A DNA stretch of 7,151 bases. Origin: Bacteroidota bacterium. GTDB taxonomy: Bacteria > Bacteroidota > Bacteroidia > Bacteroidales > Paludibacteraceae. Below are positions 5,743 through 7,151 of this stretch, in pieces; position 1 is the first letter of the stretch; each line of letters opens with the position of its first letter. The notes under the pieces were generated by a model. It made no database searches, was not told the DNA's origin, and was given only the letters and a program-made list of their open reading frames with translations. The stretch lies in contig JAFNAU010000129.1 of NCBI GenBank assembly GCA_017860335.1, positions 1 through 7,151 of the forward strand, given 5' to 3'. The position numbers and the translations under genes are program-made.

Positions 5743-6711
5743 ATGATTTCAGAATCGCTTGAAAAATACATTTCCAATATTCCGAAAACCGAACTTCATC
5801 TGCATATCGAAGGTTCGTTTGAACCGGAACTGATGTTTGAGATTGCCCGGCGCAACAACATTAATATCAGGTTCAAGACTGTTGAAGAACTGCGAAAGGC
5901 ATATCAGTTTGGCAATTTGCAGGATTTCCTTGATATTTATTACGATGGTGCAAATGTATTGATTCACGAACAGGATTTTTACGATCTGACGATGGCATAT
6001 TTCCGTAAATGCAAGGAAAACAACGTAGTTCATACCGAGATTTTTGCAGATCCGCAAACCCATCTGTCAAGAGGTGTAAAAATGGAGACGATAATCAATG
6101 GCATAACTCGCGCCCGTGAAGATGCCGAACGCGAACTGGGCATCAGTTCATATCTGATTATCTGCTTTTTACGTCATCTCGATGAAGATTCGGCCATCGA
6201 AACACTCGAAGAAGCTCTGAATTACAAGAACGAAATCATTGGAGTGGGCTTAGACTCATCGGAAGTGGGCAATCACCCCGAAAAATTCAAGCGTGTATTT
6301 GCCCGGGCCAAAGAAGAAGACTTCCGACTGGTGGCACATGCCGGTGAAGAGGGACCTTCTGAATATATCTGGGGTGCGCTCAGGGAACTGAATGTAAGCC
6401 GGATAGACCATGGCATCCGCTGTATGAATGACGAAGGTTTGATAGATTATCTGGCTGAAAATCAGGTACCTCTTACCGTGTGCCCACTTTCCAACCTCAA
6501 GTTGCAGGTTGTAAAAAATTTATCGCATCACCCGCTCAAAGAAATGCTGAACAACGGGCTTCTGGCTATGATTAATTCTGATGATCCGGCCTATTTTGGC
6601 GGGTATGTCAATGAAAATTTCCTGCAAACGGCTGAAGCTCTCAATTTGTCGGAAGAGGACATTCTCCAGTTGGCAAAAAATTCATTCAAAGCATCCTTCC
6701 TGCCCGAGTAA
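5743..6711 (+). CDS. Adenine deaminase of the adenosine/AMP deaminase family (Aah1-like)
   Basis: The 322-residue product is a zinc amidohydrolase. Zinc ligands and catalytic residues are visible: HLH (His19, His21) in KTELHLHIEGS, His199 and Glu202 in VAHAGEEGP, His223 in RIDHGIRC, and Asp280/Asp281 in NSDDPAYFGGY. The wording GVGLDSSEVGN.PEKF (167-182), LTVCPLSNLKL (244-254) and SDDPAYFGGY (279-288) matches the adenine deaminase branch (yeast Aah1 and its bacterial relatives) better than true adenosine deaminases. I therefore infer adenine + H2O to hypoxanthine + NH3, a purine salvage step in the cytoplasm. Automatic annotation would probably say 'adenosine deaminase', which is the main alternative. 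The ATG at 5743 gives normal family length. The gene lies 58 bp downstream of the threonine aldolase gene on the same strand and converges with the GSCFA gene. Confidence 0.88.
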   Translation: MISESLEKYISNIPKTELHLHIEGSFEPELMFEIARRNNINIRFKTVEELRKAYQFGNLQDFLDIYYDGANVLIHEQDFYDLTMAYFRKCKENNVVHTEIFADPQTHLSRGVKMETIINGITRAREDAERELGISSYLIICFLRHLDEDSAIETLEEALNYKNEIIGVGLDSSEVGNHPEKFKRVFARAKEEDFRLVAHAGEEGPSEYIWGALRELNVSRIDHGIRCMNDEGLIDYLAENQVPLTVCPLSNLKLQVVKNLSHHPLKEMLNNGLLAMINSDDPAYFGGYVNENFLQTAEALNLSEEDILQLAKNSFKASFLPE

Positions 6712-6791
6712 TTTTCAGATTTCAAATTGATAATTACCTGTCAGATTTACTCAATCATATTACTTATTAAAACAACTGCTGAACCAGTAAC
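6712..6791. other. Convergent intergenic spacer without a visible terminator
   Basis: This 80-bp AT-rich gap separates the stop codons of the convergent deaminase and GSCFA genes. I looked for a shared bidirectional hairpin and found only a 4-bp one (ACTG/CAGT) and a direct repeat TCAGATTT (6715-6722 and 6741-6748). Termination here must be weak, Rho-dependent or inside the genes. Confidence 0.4.
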
Positions 6792-7151
6792 TCATTGCAA
6801 TCTTTCTTTCAGAAACGGATAATTTTGTATTAACCGCGTTTTTCTTTTTTCCACATTCAACCGGAAAAGACGGTATTCCTCTGTTTCTGTGTGCATCGGA
6901 CGATGATTGAGGTCGGAACGCAATTGCTCAAGCTCTTTCCTGAGCTTCTGTGTTTGTGATGAGAAATAAGTTTCAGCGAAACGCTGCCAGATATAATCCA
7001 CAGCCACTTCGGAAGGATGCAGCATATCCGCGGCATAGAAACGATAATCCCGCATTTCGTCCATCATCAGTTCGAAAGCCGGGAAATAATGTACATAATC
7101 AAATTGTTTTTCCAGAATATCCACCGCCAGATGAAGGGTACTCTTACTCAC
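6792..7151 (-). CDS. GSCFA-domain protein, C-terminal part (5' end off the right edge)
   Basis: The frame is open to the right edge and its first visible codon (GTG at 7151-7149) is almost certainly internal (VSKSTLHLAVDIL), so only the last ~119 residues are present. The stretch YVHYFPAFELMMDEMRDYRFYAADMLHPSEVAVDYIW (19-55) is typical of the end of GSCFA domains, which are related to SGNH/GDSL-type esterases. D42-M-L-H45 followed by PS fits the DxxH block carrying catalytic Asp and His in that superfamily; the nucleophile Ser would lie outside the window. The last ~55 residues (SSQTQKLRKELEQLRSDL onward) are charged and helical, probably coiled coil. Substrate is unknown; in Bacteroidota these genes are annotated only by domain. 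It converges on the deaminase gene. Confidence 0.85.
   Translation of the reverse strand: MSKSTLHLAVDILEKQFDYVHYFPAFELMMDEMRDYRFYAADMLHPSEVAVDYIWQRFAETYFSSQTQKLRKELEQLRSDLNHRPMHTETEEYRLFRLNVEKRKTRLIQNYPFLKERLQ

Overview
The window looks like an ordinary chromosomal segment from a member of the Bacteroidota. The evidence is the nusB-yajC-ybbR gene order, a long NusB of about 311 aa, a PUR/DUF3276 protein, a GSCFA-domain protein, AT-rich intergenic DNA with no strong Shine-Dalgarno sequences, and TAnnTTTG-type promoter motifs. No mobile element, CRISPR array, tRNA or rRNA was seen. No stretch over 300 bp lacks a gene.

Left part (1-3784, all minus strand, transcribed right to left): nusB, yajC and a membrane-anchored YbbR-domain gene are tightly packed (gaps of 26 and 12 bp). 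A 44-bp gap then leads into two nucleotide-sugar genes. These are a WbpE-type PLP aminotransferase and a WbpD/WlbB-type left-handed beta-helix N-acetyltransferase, which is cut by the left edge. Together they would aminate and then acetylate carbon 3 of a UDP-2-acetamido-hexuronate, making UDP-2,3-diacetamido-2,3-dideoxy-glucuronate for a surface polysaccharide. The aminotransferase frame is broken by what looks like an internal loss of about 71 nt, so this copy is either a pseudogene or an assembly or sequencing error. This is the most important thing to check in the window.

Centre (3785-4084): an AT-rich divergent intergenic region separates nusB from a plus-strand PUR-domain gene. It holds a candidate Bacteroidota promoter for each side, a 14-bp perfect palindrome overlapping the plus-strand -33 element, and a T8A9 tract.

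Right part (4085-7151): the PUR/DUF3276 gene ends in a clear rho-independent terminator. Two metabolic genes follow on the plus strand: a low-specificity threonine-aldolase-type PLP enzyme and an amidohydrolase that reads as adenine deaminase rather than adenosine deaminase. A convergent, minus-strand, 5'-truncated GSCFA-domain gene runs off the right edge.

I did not find a convincing undescribed system. The findings are mostly a broken gene, start-site and function refinements, and regulatory candidates in the divergent intergenic region.
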